A stretch of DNA of 64,000 bases, taken from Bufo bufo. Its lineage: Eukaryota > Chordata > Amphibia > Anura > Bufonidae. This document shows, one piece after another, positions 54,590 through 63,861 of this stretch (positions are counted from its first letter, which is position 1; every line of letters starts with the position of its first letter). The notes under the pieces are model-generated. The model worked only from the letters and a program-made list of their open reading frames with translations. It ran no database searches and was not told where the DNA came from. The position numbers and the translations under genes were made by a program. The stretch is from contig NC_053390.1 of assembly GCF_905171765.1 (NCBI RefSeq), positions 308,888,984-308,952,983 on the forward strand. The letters run 5' to 3'.

Positions 54590-55386
54590 AATCATGACAC
54601 AGTAGTCTGAAAAATATTTGCAAAAGACATATTTTAAACCTAAAGCACCAGGATCTTTTGCTGGCTTAGAGAGTTTATACAGATCTGTTAAAAAACACGG
54701 TATAAAGAGAGCGACTATAGCCGCGTGGTTAAACAACCAAGACGTGTACACACTGCATAAACCCCTAAGATAATTTTTTTGTGAGAAGTAAGGTCATAGT
54801 GGCGACCATCGACTCGCAATGGCAAAGCGACCTGTGTATCATGTCAAGCTACGCCAAAGAAAATGACGGTATAAAATATATTTTAACCATGATTGAAGTG
54901 AAGTATTATCAAAATATGCGTGGTGTGTTCCCCTGAAAGATAAGACAGGTTCCTCTGTAGCGAAAGCCATTGAATTGATTTTCAAGAATGATCACAGTGT
55001 ACCTAAAAAGCTACAGATGGATCAAGGTCGGGAATTTATGAACAACGCTATGAAGCGGCTTTGTAAAGAGCGCATTATCCACCATTTCTTTACTACAAAA
55101 CACAGTGAAAGCCGCTTTAGAAATTTTTAAATAGATGCAATACATTTCGCTATATAGATGTTCTAAATATTTTTTTTTATACAGCTTTAATCATACATAC
55201 CACAATACAATCCTGTGCACCTGTTGACATCCTGTACAAACCTGTTGACGTAACAAAAAAAACAATTCTTCAACAATATGGAGGAACATTTATGAGTCTT
55301 AAACCAGCGAGACCTACTTTAAAAATTGGAGACCATGTCAGAATTAGTCAGTATAAAGGGACTTTCGCTAAAGGGTATGAACAGTC
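54590..55386 (+). pseudogene. INT: Retroviral-type integrase, first part
   Basis: Inserts the element into host DNA. N-terminal text: 'PGSFAGLESLYRSVKKHGIK' and 'IAAWLNNQDVYTLHKPLR', then a stop near 54771. The catalytic core follows: 'VATIDSQWQSDLCIMSSYAK' with the first aspartate (WQSDL) and 'GIKYILTMIEV', then in another frame 'SKYAWCVPLKDKTGSS' and 'KLQMDQGREFMNNAM' with the second aspartate (MDQGREF). The stretch that should carry the third acid (Glu) is lost after 'HHFFTTKHSESRF' near 55120. Further on come 'AIHFAI', 'APVDILYKPVD'-like pieces and 'GDHVRISQYKGTF' in different frames, before the insertion at 55387. At least five breaks. Confidence 0.88.
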
Positions 55387-55929
55387 TTAGGCCCCTTCCA
55401 CACGGGCGAGTTTTCCGCGCGCGTGCAATGCATTGCACCCGCACTGAATCCGGACCCATTTATTTCTATGGGGCTGTGCACATGAGCGGTGATTTTCACG
55501 CTTCACTTGTGCGTTGCGTGAAAAATCGCAGCAAGCTCTATTTTGTGCGTTTTTCAAGCAACGCAGGCCCCATAGAAGTGAATGGGGCTGCGTGAAAATC
55601 GCAAGCATCCGCAAGCAAGTGCGGATGCGGTGCGATTTTCACGCACGGTTGCTAGGAGACGATCAGGATGGAGACCCGATCATTATTATTTTCCCTTATA
55701 ACATGGTTATAAGGGAAAATAATAGCATTCTTAATACAGAATGCATAGTACAATAGGGCTGGAGGGGTTTAACCACCTCCGGACCGCCTAACGCAGATTC
55801 GCGTTCCGGAGGTGGCAGCCCTGCGCAGAGTCACGCATATACGCGTCATCTCGCGCGAGCCGAGACTTCCTGTGAACGCGCACACACAGGCGCGCGCGCT
55901 CACAGGAACGGAAGGTAAGAGAGTTGATC

Positions 55930-56110
55930 TCCAGCCTGCCAGCGGCGATCGTTCGCTGGCAGGCTGGAGATGTGTTTTTTTTAACCCCTAACAGGTATAT
56001 TAGACGCTGTTTTGATAACAGCGTCTAATATACCTGCTACCTGGTCCTCTGGTGGTCCCCTTTGTTTGGATCGACCACCAGAGGACACAGGTAGCTCAGT
56101 AAAGTAGCAC
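55930..56110. repeat. Two short palindromes
   Basis: 'ATCTCCAGCCTGCCAGCG' with 'CGCTGGCAGGCTGGAGAT', then 'AGGTATATTAGACGCTG' with 'CAGCGTCTAATATACCT', then 'CTCTGGTGGTC' with 'GACCACCAGAG'. Confidence 0.8.
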
Positions 56111-56169
56111 CAAGCACCACTACACTACACTACACCCCCCCCCCCCCCGTCACTTATTAACCCCTTATT

Positions 56170-56665
56170 AGCCCCTGATCACCCCTGATCACCCCATATA
56201 GACTCCCTGATCACCCCCCTGTCATTGATTACCCCCCTGTCATTGATCAACCCCCTGTAAAGCTCCATTCAGACGTCCGCATTATTTTTACGGATCCACT
56301 GATAGATGGATCGGATCCGCAAAACGCATCCGGACATCTGAATGAAGCCTTACAGGGGCATGATCAATGACTGTGGTTATCACCCCATATAGACTCCCTG
56401 ATCACCCCCCTGTCATTGATTACACCCCTGTCATTGATCAACCCCCTGTAAAGCTCCATTCAGATGTCCGCATGATTTTTACGGATCCACTGATAGATGG
56501 ATCGGATCCGCAAAACACATACGGGCGTCTCCCTGGAGCCTTCCAGGGGGGGTGATCAATGACTGTGGTGATCACCCCATATAGACTCCCTGATCACCCC
56601 CCTGTCATTGATCACTCCCCCTGTCATTGATTACCCCTCTGTAAGGCTCCATTCAGACATTTCTT
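56170..56665. repeat. Tandem repeat, unit about 190-195 bp
   Basis: Two full units and a partial third: 'CACCCCATATAGACTCCCTG', 'CCCCCTGTCATTGAT', 'CTGTAAAGCTCCATTCAGA' and 'GATAGATGGATCGGATCCGC' recur in the same order at 56195, 56382 and 56573. Confidence 0.85.
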
Positions 56666-56689
56666 TGGCCCAAGTTAGCGGAATTTTTT

Positions 56690-58560
56690 ATTTTTTTTCT
56701 TACAAAGTCTCATATTCCACTAACTTGTGTCAAAAAATAAAATCTCACATGAACTCACCATACCCCTCACGGAATCCAAATGCGTAAAATTTTTTAGACA
56801 TTTATATTCCAGACTTCTTCTCACGCTTTAGGGCCCCTAGAATGCCAGGGCAGTATAAATACCCCACATGTGACCCCATTTCGGAAAGAAGACACCCCCA
56901 GGTATTCCGTGGAGGGGCATATTGAGTCCATGAAAGATTGAAATTTTTGTCCCAAGTTAGCGGAACGGGAGACTTTGTGAGAAAAAAATAAAAAATATCA
57001 ATTTCCGCTAACGTGCCAAAAAAAAAAAAAATTCTATGAACTCGCCATGCCCCTCATTGAATACCTTGGGGTGTCTTCTTTCCAAAATGGGGTCACATGT
57101 GGGGTATTTATACTGCCCTGGCATTCTAGGTGCCCCAAAGCGTGAGAAGAAGTCTGGTATCCAAATGTCTAAAAATGCCCTCCTAAAAGGACTTTGGGCA
57201 CCTTTGCGCATCTAGGCTGCAAAAAAGTGTCACACATCTGGTATCGCCGTACTCAGGAGAAGTTGGGGAATGTGTTTTGGGGTGTCATTTTACATATGGG
57301 AAAAGTTGTCTTTTGCCAAGATATTTCTCTCACCCAGCAAGGGTATATGTAAAATGACACCCCAAAACACATTCCCCAACTTCTCCTGAATACGGCGATA
57401 CCACATGTGTGACACTTTTTTGCAGCCTAGGTGGGCAAAGGGGCCCATATTCCAAAGAGCACCTTTAGGATTTCACAGGTCATTTACCTACTTACCACAC
57501 ATTAGGGCCCCTGGAAAATGCCAGGGCAGTATAACTACCCCACAAGTGACCCCATTTTGGAAAGAAGACACCCCAAGGTATTCCGTGAGGGGCATGGCGA
57601 GTTCCTCGAATTTTTTATTTTTTGTCACAAGTTAGTGGAAAATGCTGATTTTTTTTTTGATTTTTTTTTCATACAAAGTCTCATATTCCACTAACTTGTG
57701 ACAAAAAATAAAAACTTCCATGAACTCACTATGCCCATCAGCGAATACCTTGGGGTGTCTTCTTTCCAAAATGGGGTCACTTGTGGGGTAGTTATACTGC
57801 CCTGGCATTCTAGGGGCCCAGATGTGTGGTAAGGAGTTTGAAATCAAATTCTGTAAAAAATGACCTGTGAAATCCGAAAGGTGCTCTTTGGAATATGGGC
57901 CCCTTTGCCCACCTAGGCTGCAAAAAAGTGTCACACATCTGGAATCTCCGTACTCAGGAGAAGTTGGGGAATGTGTTTTGGGGTGTCATTTTACATATAC
58001 CCATGCTGGGTGAGAGAAATATCTTGGCAAAAGACAACTTTTCCCATTTTTTTATACAAAGTTGGCATTTGACCAAGATATTTATCTCACCCAGCATGGG
58101 TATATGTAAAATGACACCCCAAAACACATTCCTCAACTTCTCCTGAATACAGAGATACCAGATGTGTGACACTTTTTTGCAGCCTAGGTGGGCAAAGGGG
58201 CCCATATTCCAAAGAGCACCTTTCGGATTTCACAGGTCATTTTTTACAGAATTTGATTTCAAACTCCTTACCACACATTTGGGCCCCTAGAATGCCAGGG
58301 CAGTATAACTACCCCACAAGTGACCCCATTTTGGAAAGAAGAGACCCCAAGGTATTTCGTGATGGGCATAGTGAGTTCATGGAAGTTTTTATTTTTTGTC
58401 ACAAGTTAGTGGAATATGAGACTTTGTAAGAAAAAATAAATAAAAAAATCATCATTTTCCGCTAACTTGTGACAAAAAATAAAAAGTTCTATGAACTCAC
58501 TATGCCCATCAGCAAATACCTTAGGGTGTGTACTTTCCGAAATGGGGTCATTTGTGGGGT
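56690..58560. repeat. Chain of alternating inverted repeats
   Basis: The same blocks, 'CCATTTTGGAAAGAAG', 'TATAACTACCCCACAAGTGA', 'CCTGGCATTCTAGG', 'TTGCAGCCTAGGTGGGCAAA' and 'ACATTCCCCAACTTCTCC', occur five or more times, with orientation switching at about 57005, 57325, 57655, 58045 and 58445. Each switch is the centre of a hairpin with arms of 100 to 350 bp. The (false) open frames on both strands here mirror one another for this reason. Confidence 0.88.
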
Positions 58561-59049
58561 GTTTGTACTGTCTGGCCATTGTAGAACCTCAGGAAACATG
58601 ACAGGTGCTCAGAAAGTCAGAGCTGCTTCAAAAAGCGGAAATTCACATTTTTGTACCATAGTTTGTAAACGCTATAACTTTTACCCAAAGCATTTTTTTT
58701 TTACCCAAACATTTTTTTTTTATCAAAGACATGTAGAACAATAAATTTAGAGCAAAATTTATATATGGATCTCGTTTTTTTTGCAAAATTTTACAACTGA
58801 AAGTAAAAAATGTCATTTTTTTGCAAAAAAATCGTTAAATTTCAATTAATAACAAAAAAAGTAAAAATGTCAGCAGCAATGAAATACCACCAAATGAAAG
58901 CTCTATTAGTGAGAAGAAAAGGAGGTAAAATTCATTTGGGTGGTAAGTTGCATGACCGAGCAATAAACGGTGAAAGTAGTGTAAGTCAGAAGTGTAAAAA
59001 GTGGCCTGGTCTTTCAGGGTGTTTAAGCACTGGGGGCTGAGGTGGTTAA

Positions 59050-59330
59050 AAAAATTAAAAATAATTTAACTCACCTTAATCCACTTGTTCGCGCAGCCGG
59101 CATCTCTTCTGTCTTCATCTGAGAGGAAAAGGATCTTTGATGACGTCACTGCGATCATCACATGGTCCGTCACATGATCCATCACCATGGTAAAAGATCA
59201 TGTGATGGACCATGTGATGAGTGCAGTCCTATTCCCCAAAGGTCCTATTCCTCAAAGAAGAAGACAGAAGAGATGCCGGCTGCGCGAACAAGTGGATTCA
59301 GGTGAGTTAAATTATTTTTTATTTTTTTAA
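59050..59330. repeat. Palindromic loop of the host foldback
   Basis: 'AATAATTTAACTCACCTTAATCCACTTG...GCGCAGCCGGCATCTCTTCTG' pairs with 'CAGAAGAGATGCCGGCTGCGC...GGTGAGTTAAATTATT'. The centre is near 59190 at 'ATCATGTGATGGACCATG'. Confidence 0.85.
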
Positions 59331-59635
59331 CCCCTCCAGCCCTATTTTACTATGCATTCTGTATTAAGAATGCTATTATTTTCCCTTATAACCATGTTAT
59401 AAGGGGAAATAATACAATCTACACAACCTTGAACCCAAAACTGAACTTCTGTGAAGACGTTCGGGTCTGGGTACCACATTCAGTTTTTTATCACGCGCGT
59501 GCAAAACGCATTGCACCCGCGCGATAAAAACTGAACAACGGAACGCAATCGCAGTCAAAACTGACTGCAATTGGGTACCTACTCGCGCGGGTTTGCCGCA
59601 ACGCATCCGGACACGCTCGTGTGAAAGAGGCCTTA

Positions 59636-59758
59636 CATGGAGGAGATTTTCATCATCTCGGGTGTTAACACAAGATTTCAAAAACCTATGTATAAACTCG
59701 TTGATTTGGGTAATGATCTTATAGAAGGCTCATTTTACAAAGAATAGTTACAGAAAGT
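59636..59758 (+). pseudogene. INT: Integrase C-terminal part
   Basis: After the insertion the plus strand reads, over two frames, 'EEIFIISGVNTRFQKPMYKL', 'VDLGNDLIEGSFYKE' and LQKV. This is the end of the beta-rich C-terminal domain of Polinton integrases, following the 'YKGTFAKGYEQS' that precedes the insertion. A stop follows 'FYKE'. The reading then passes directly into minor-capsid sequence, so the usual end of the integrase and the start of the next gene have been lost. Confidence 0.78.
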
Positions 59759-59962
59759 CTTTTAAAAACTGTTGAAATTACCGGTAAAAACGAGATTGTC
59801 ACCCTAAAGTATATGCGACCCGACTATATCCCTGTATCCAATCATAATTTCGATACAATTTCAATAGCCATTCTAACAGACCAATCTCGACCTGTTAAAA
59901 TCAGGTACGGTAAAACCATAGTGAGATTACATTTCAGACCATGCAAGGGGGTGACATGCTAA
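59759..59962 (+). pseudogene. Minor capsid (penton-like) protein, C-terminal fragment
   Basis: Encodes 'LLKTVEITGKNEIVTLKYMR' then 'PDYIPVSNHNFDTISIAI' and 'PVKIRYGKTIVRLHFRP', ending at TAA 59960. The order 'Y-x-P-V-S-x-x-x-F-D-T-I-x-I ... G-K-x-x-V-x-L-H-F-R' is that of the C terminus of the single-jelly-roll minor capsid protein of Polintons. The remaining N-terminal 300 or so codons are missing, probably by deletion with the integrase end. Its last 22 bases overlap the next ATG, as expected for closely packed virus genes. Confidence 0.72.
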
Positions 59963-60283
59963 AAATGCTGCCCCAGAGACTGTACGGCGATCCCAGTGTG
60001 TATGCCCGGTACTACGTTAATCAGTCAGGTAACGGGTTAGAGGGATTCCGTGGTGATAAAAAAAACGACGCCGTCACATGTATATCAGCTGCTGTGATGG
60101 ATAAATTAAACCAACCCCCAAAAGATCAGAAAGGCTCAGGCCTTGTTTATGCTGTGAAAAAAACAGCTAAAAGAAAAATCACGCTCGGGTTCATCGTTTC
60201 CTCCTGTGCTCAAAAATAAAACGCCACTGCGTAAAAGACTGAGACACCAGAAAGTTAGACGATCTGGAGACGACATCTTTTAG
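59941..60283 (+). pseudogene. pX/mu-like capsid core peptide gene
   Basis: Starts ATG at 59941. Encodes 'DPSVYARYYVNQSGNGLEGF', the Y-Y-x-x-Q-x-G-x-G-L start that precedes the minor core/cement peptides of Polintons (compare the adenovirus pX/mu). After a Lys/Asp-rich middle, frame one stops at 60219. A second frame gives 'FPPVLKNKTPLRKRLRHQKV' and ends 'GDDIF' at TAG 60281, the basic tail with a D-I-F end. The glycine-rich amphipathic segment usually found between is missing or altered. It lies 10 bp before the capsid ATG. Confidence 0.65.
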
Positions 60284-60292
60284 TGAAATAAC

Positions 60293-61014
60293 ATGGCATT
60301 CATACACGACGGTTCTGTGGAATTTACCAAATTGGAGCTAGATATTTTTGATTTACCCCAGACGCAGACGAATATTGAAAAATCGCTCTTTGTAGAAGTC
60401 CAGCCCATAGCCGCCTTGGCCGACAATGCCCCGTTGGAGTTCTTCATTTCAGGCAGAGGTGAATATTATTACGACCTGAACAACACACTCTTGTATATCA
60501 ATTGTCGTATTGTGAAGTCGGATAATACCGCTATTCCCGCGGATGCCTGTGTTGGATTGATTATTTATCCAACCGCCACGCTTTTTTGTCAGACGGACGT
60601 GACACTCAGCGACAGACTTTTTTCACCCTCAGATAATTTGTATAGTTACAGAGCGTACATAGAGACTATTTTAAATTAGAGCCCGCAAGCGCTGTCGTCG
60701 CAGTTTACGGCTGGCCCGTTCTATAAAGACACAGCGGGTAATCATCATGAAAGAGCTCTTGGCGGTAACAATTTGGGGTTTGGGCTACAGCCCGGTCTAG
60801 GCCTGTAGAGCTTTTGGGGTCCATTTTTGGTGATATATTTAAATCAACCAAAACTCAGTGAATGGACTGGACCTGAAAATTAAACTGACCAGAAATAAAG
60901 ATGCTTTTTGCCTGATGTCTGCAGATGTGGAGCAGTTTAAAGTACAAATCTTACGAGCAGCTCTGTATGTAAAGAGAGTACAGGTATCCCCGGCAGTCAG
61001 AATAGGTCACAGTC
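60293..61014 (+). pseudogene. Major capsid protein (double jelly roll), N-terminal part
   Basis: Forms the virus-like shell. ATG 60293; 'MAFIHDGSVEFTKLELDIFD', 'PQTQTNIEKSLFVEVQPIAA', 'APLEFFISGRGEYYYDLNNT' and 'NLYSYRAYIETILN' match the beginning of the Polinton major capsid protein (the F54H12.2-like family). A TAG at 60677 interrupts. The frame goes on with 'PQALSSQFTAGPFYKDTAGN', a stop and frame change near 60800-60858, and 'NGLDLKIKLTRNKDAFCLMS' through 'YVKRVQVSPAVRIGH'. It is cut at 61014 by L1 copy C. About 240 of an expected 500 or more codons are visible; the rest should lie beyond the L1, outside the window. Confidence 0.88.
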
Positions 61015-61194
61015 GGGGGCGGAACCTGACTGCTAATGGAGGAAGACACTCGCTGCTCCTCAACCACTGTCCCTATCTGCAGCTTTTAGAGCCTTCATTC
61101 CAGCTTGAGCATGGTGAAATATGGCAGAGATCGACGCCCAGAAGCCATGGGCCCTTCTCAACAGACGAAAAATTAGTCGGACATACACAAATTC

Positions 61195-61767
61195 ATGCAA
61201 CAGAAGCCCGCGGGCTCCCTGCAGAAGTTACCCAAGATGGCGCCCAGAGATCCGGCCACGCCAGAAAGCGATGAGGACTCAGACCTCCGCAGCAGTGATG
61301 CGCAGGACAGGGGCGAGTCAGACCTCGCAGCAACATCTAAAGCTTTCTTTAAAGTGACAATAACCCAAGCTCTGCGTCCAGTACTCACCGAGCTCGCTGA
61401 AATTAAGGCAGACGTTAAACATATTGGCACCAGAGTTGAGGCCCTGGAGACCTCATGCGCAGCCATCATATCACACTCCTCAGCTCTGGAGGCCAGGTCG
61501 GTGGAACACCTCACCCACATTAACAAAGCATTGACCTTGATAGAAGACCAAGAAAATAGAAACAGAAGGCATAATATACGCATTAAAGGTCTGCCTGAAT
61601 CGTGGTCATCCGAATCGCTTCAGAAGGTGGCATTAGAAGTGTTTGGAGGGTTAATCGGCGAAAATGAGGCAAAAGAGGTCACGATCGAAAGAATCCATAG
61701 GTCGCTAAAGCCCAGACCATCGGCCTCTGACCACCCTAGAGACATAATTTGTGGCCTACTATCCTTT
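61195..61767 (+). pseudogene. L1 copy C ORF1, first part
   Basis: Acidic/Ser-rich N-terminus ('PATPESDEDSDLRSSDAQDR'), a coiled coil ('LAEIKADVKHIGTRVEALET', 'HINKALTLIEDQENRNRRHN') and the RRM-like domain ('IRIKGLPESW', 'VTIERIHRSLKPRP', 'HPRDIICGLLSF'). The true ATG may be upstream (61148) in another frame. The frame is cut at 61767 by the LTR-like element and continues at 63448; removal of the element and one CCTTT rejoins it without a shift. Confidence 0.9.
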
Positions 61768-63442
61768 TGTCACGGGGCGCCAAAGGCGCACTCGGTCTCC
61801 CATCGGCCGCAGACCTGCTGCTTAGCTTCGGGAGCGAGGATCTGTGTTTGGCCTCGTTCCCAGGGCGGCTTTGCTAGCTGGGAGGCTCCCTGCTCCTAGG
61901 TCTGTCTTGAGCGCCGAGCTGATCACTCGGTGCTTGGACTTGTCTGTCTGTCGGTCATGTGACGCTGGCCACGTCACATGTGTCACGGCTGAGGATGGGG
62001 AAAACCCTCAGCCGTGCGATGCCAAGAGATGTTAGTCGCTGCTCGGCCAGGACAACAGAATAAGGGAGCAGGTCACCTCCTAACGCATCCCTAATCTGAC
62101 CCTGACTCCTAGCTGCATGAGCCGACCTTGAAGGTAGGAGGGCTCATGCTCAGGAACCTCTGATCCCTACTCACCCTCCGCCGATCCCTGAACTAGGAGC
62201 TGGGTAGACCACCTGTTCCTCCTGGATGCGGAGAAACAGGAGTCTTAACTGGCCGAGCTGCAAGGGGATATAAACATAAACAGACTATGGATATGGCAGG
62301 AGAGTGAAAGACTTCCACCCCTACCTGCCACAGACACACTGACTGGATCCCTGGACACAAGTGCTGAAGTCCACACACAGACATAAAAGGACACAGCACA
62401 CAAACACACAGGAAGCCAGAACCATAGCTGCAATAATAACAGACACCACATACACATAAACTTAACATCACATAACAACATTTATGACCACAAGGGTGGC
62501 CCTCACTGGCAAATGGTATAAAGTAGGAGGATGACTCCAGCAGACCATGGCTGAAGTACCCCTCTGACTACTGCTCTCAGCAGAGGCTATATAGGCCCAA
62601 GTAACCACACCCACACAGACACACCCAGTGTTCACACACACAGAAGGGAATTAACCCTTCTCACACCAGGGAAAGGAAGCCAGCCACTTAAAGGAGAAAG
62701 TGCACACATAACTAAAACCCTGTGCACACCAGACATACAAAAGACACACCTAACAAAGATAGGTTGCCAGGTGCAACCGCATGCACATTGCAGCAAGCTG
62801 TCTATCACCAGCTCAGGCTGCTAAACAACTAGATGTTGCCAGCGGCAACCGCAAGTGAGGCAACATACTAGCGGCCCTCACCTGTGGTTGAACAACCAAA
62901 CCAGACCGCAGGCAACAGCATGCGGATACAGGAGTCACGACCATGACCATGGTCGTGACAACATGACCCTCAGACCCCACTATAAATACAGGCAGCCTGC
63001 TGGCCACAGGTTGCCTGTTAATTCTAGGTTCCTGGCTATTTGTTGGACTACTGAATACTACCTGATCCTGTTCCCTGACGATCCTTTGCCTGCTCCTCCT
63101 GTACTGCGCATCTCTCCTGGTATCCTGACCCCGGCTTCCACCTGACGATTCTTTGCGGACTCCTGTTGTACTTCGTTTCTCTCCTGGTATTTGACCTCGG
63201 CTTTTCCTGACTATTCTCTGCTCATTCCTTAGTACTGCGTAGCTCTCTAGGTATTGACCCGGTCCGTTCACGTTCCGTTATTTGTCTTGTCTGTCTTCCC
63301 AGCACGTATCCTAAGTTAGGGACTGCCGTCTAGTTGCCCCTTGTCATTAGGACTTGCGAAGCAAGTAGGCAGGGCCAGGGGTGAGGGTGGAGCACAGTGG
63401 TCACTATCCTCCCCCCTATGTGTAGTGTACGTGACCGTCACA
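61768..63442. mobile_element. Outer LTR-like element in L1 copy C
   Basis: Starts TGTCACGGGGCGCC and ends GTGACCGTCACA (TG...CA), with a perfect 5-bp duplication CCTTT (61763-61767 and 63443-63447). Without the inner element it is about 690 bp, a typical solo-LTR size. The right part has repeated words 'CTCTCCTGGTAT', 'CTGACGATNCTTTGC' and a 'CTATAAATA' TATA-like box at 62980. Confidence 0.85.
61981..62960. mobile_element. Inner solo-LTR-like element (inverted relative of 43208-44352)
   Basis: TGTCACGGCTGAGGATGGGG to CATGGTCGTGACA, 980 bp, with a perfect 5-bp duplication ACATG (61976-61980 and 62961-62965). It is the reverse complement of the family at 43208-44352: 'GGAGGATGACTCCAGCAGACC', 'GAGCTGGGTAGACCACC' and 'GTCACGACCATGACCATGG' all correspond. 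Confidence 0.88.
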
Positions 63443-63447
63443 CCTTT

Positions 63448-63861
63448 GTGGACACTGTCAAGATTTTAAATGCCGCAAGAGAAAAGGCACCTGTGATATA
63501 CGAGGGGTCTGAGCTGGTATTCTACCAAGATGTAGCCCCATCCATAATTGTAAAAAGGAGGATACCAAGACCCCTGCTTGAACAACTACGCCGAAGGAAT
63601 ATCACATATTCATGGCTCTATCCGTTCGGCCTCTCAATCTCACACAATGGCAAACGTATACGTGTCCACGCTCCAGAGGACCTTGCTAATGTCTGGCCGC
63701 TTCTCGACATCGAACCGCTAGACATACCATCATGGCTGCCGGCAGACACAGACATCTGCATGCCGCTGCTCCCGCAACAGGATCCCTGGCTCTCAGCAAC
63801 TAGGCACAAGTGTCCAAGACAAGGCCCGAAAGCCCTGCAAGACTCACACGATCCAGCTTGA
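63448..63861 (+). pseudogene. L1 copy C ORF1, C-terminal part
   Basis: Open frame 'VDTVKILNAAREKAPVIYEG', 'SELVFYQDVAPSIIVKRR', 'PLLEQLRRRNITYSWLYPFG' and 'LSISHNGKRIRVHAPEDL', the C-terminal domain of L1 ORF1, ending at TGA 63862. It has the same domain order as copy A ORF1 at 36220-36625. ORF2 should begin soon after 64000. Confidence 0.9.

Larger units (their letters stand above)
55773..59045. mobile_element. TTAA-flanked element, CCACCTC ends
   Basis: TTAA (55769-55772) then CCACCTCCGGACCGCC; the right end is GGGGGCTGAGGTGG then TTAA (59046-59049). Deleting it restores pairing of the host foldback's arms (GGAGGGGTTAAAAAAAT...), which proves the borders. A TTAA target and 3.3-kb length fit piggyBac- or Kolobok-type non-autonomous elements. 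The interior has tandem units and a chain of inverted repeats but no transposase. Confidence 0.85.
55387..59635. mobile_element. MITE-like foldback inserted in the integrase gene
   Basis: TTA + GGCCCCTTCCACACGGGCG at the left and CGCTCGTGTGAAAGAGGCC + TTA at the right; the TTA duplication and inverted ends fit Harbinger-like MITEs. The arms pair over several hundred bp: 'GCGTGCAATGCATTGCACCCGC' partner near 59520, and 'TATTTTCCCTTATAACATGG' / 'CATGTTATAAGGGGAAATA'. Removing it joins the integrase at 'KGYEQS' to the C-terminal part at 59636. A second element (55773-59045) sits in its left arm. Confidence 0.85.
46920..61014. mobile_element. Polinton/Maverick (virus-like giant transposon), decayed
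   Basis: Holds the diagnostic Polinton set: packaging ATPase, protein-primed DNA polymerase B and a conserved small protein on the minus strand; retroviral-type integrase, minor capsid fragment, pX/mu-like peptide gene and major capsid protein on the plus strand. The two groups are divergent from about 52.5-54.6 kb. The left limit is uncertain. On the right the element continues past the L1 at 61015, outside the window. The size inside the window without the 4.2-kb insertion is about 9.8 kb; family members are usually 15-20 kb. Every gene is broken. Confidence 0.9.

Noticed and set aside
57954..58429. Pairs of similar open frames on opposite strands ('MGPFAHLGCKKVSHIW')
   Set aside because: They mirror each other because of inverted repeats; no known domain.
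46920..61014. Adenovirus or herpesvirus integration
   Set aside because: The retroviral-type integrase and the Polinton-type capsid start are not adenoviral or herpesviral; the pX/mu-like gene alone is a shared ancestral trait.
63000..63145. 96-codon plus-strand frame as a gene
   Set aside because: Lies wholly inside the LTR-like element and has no motif.
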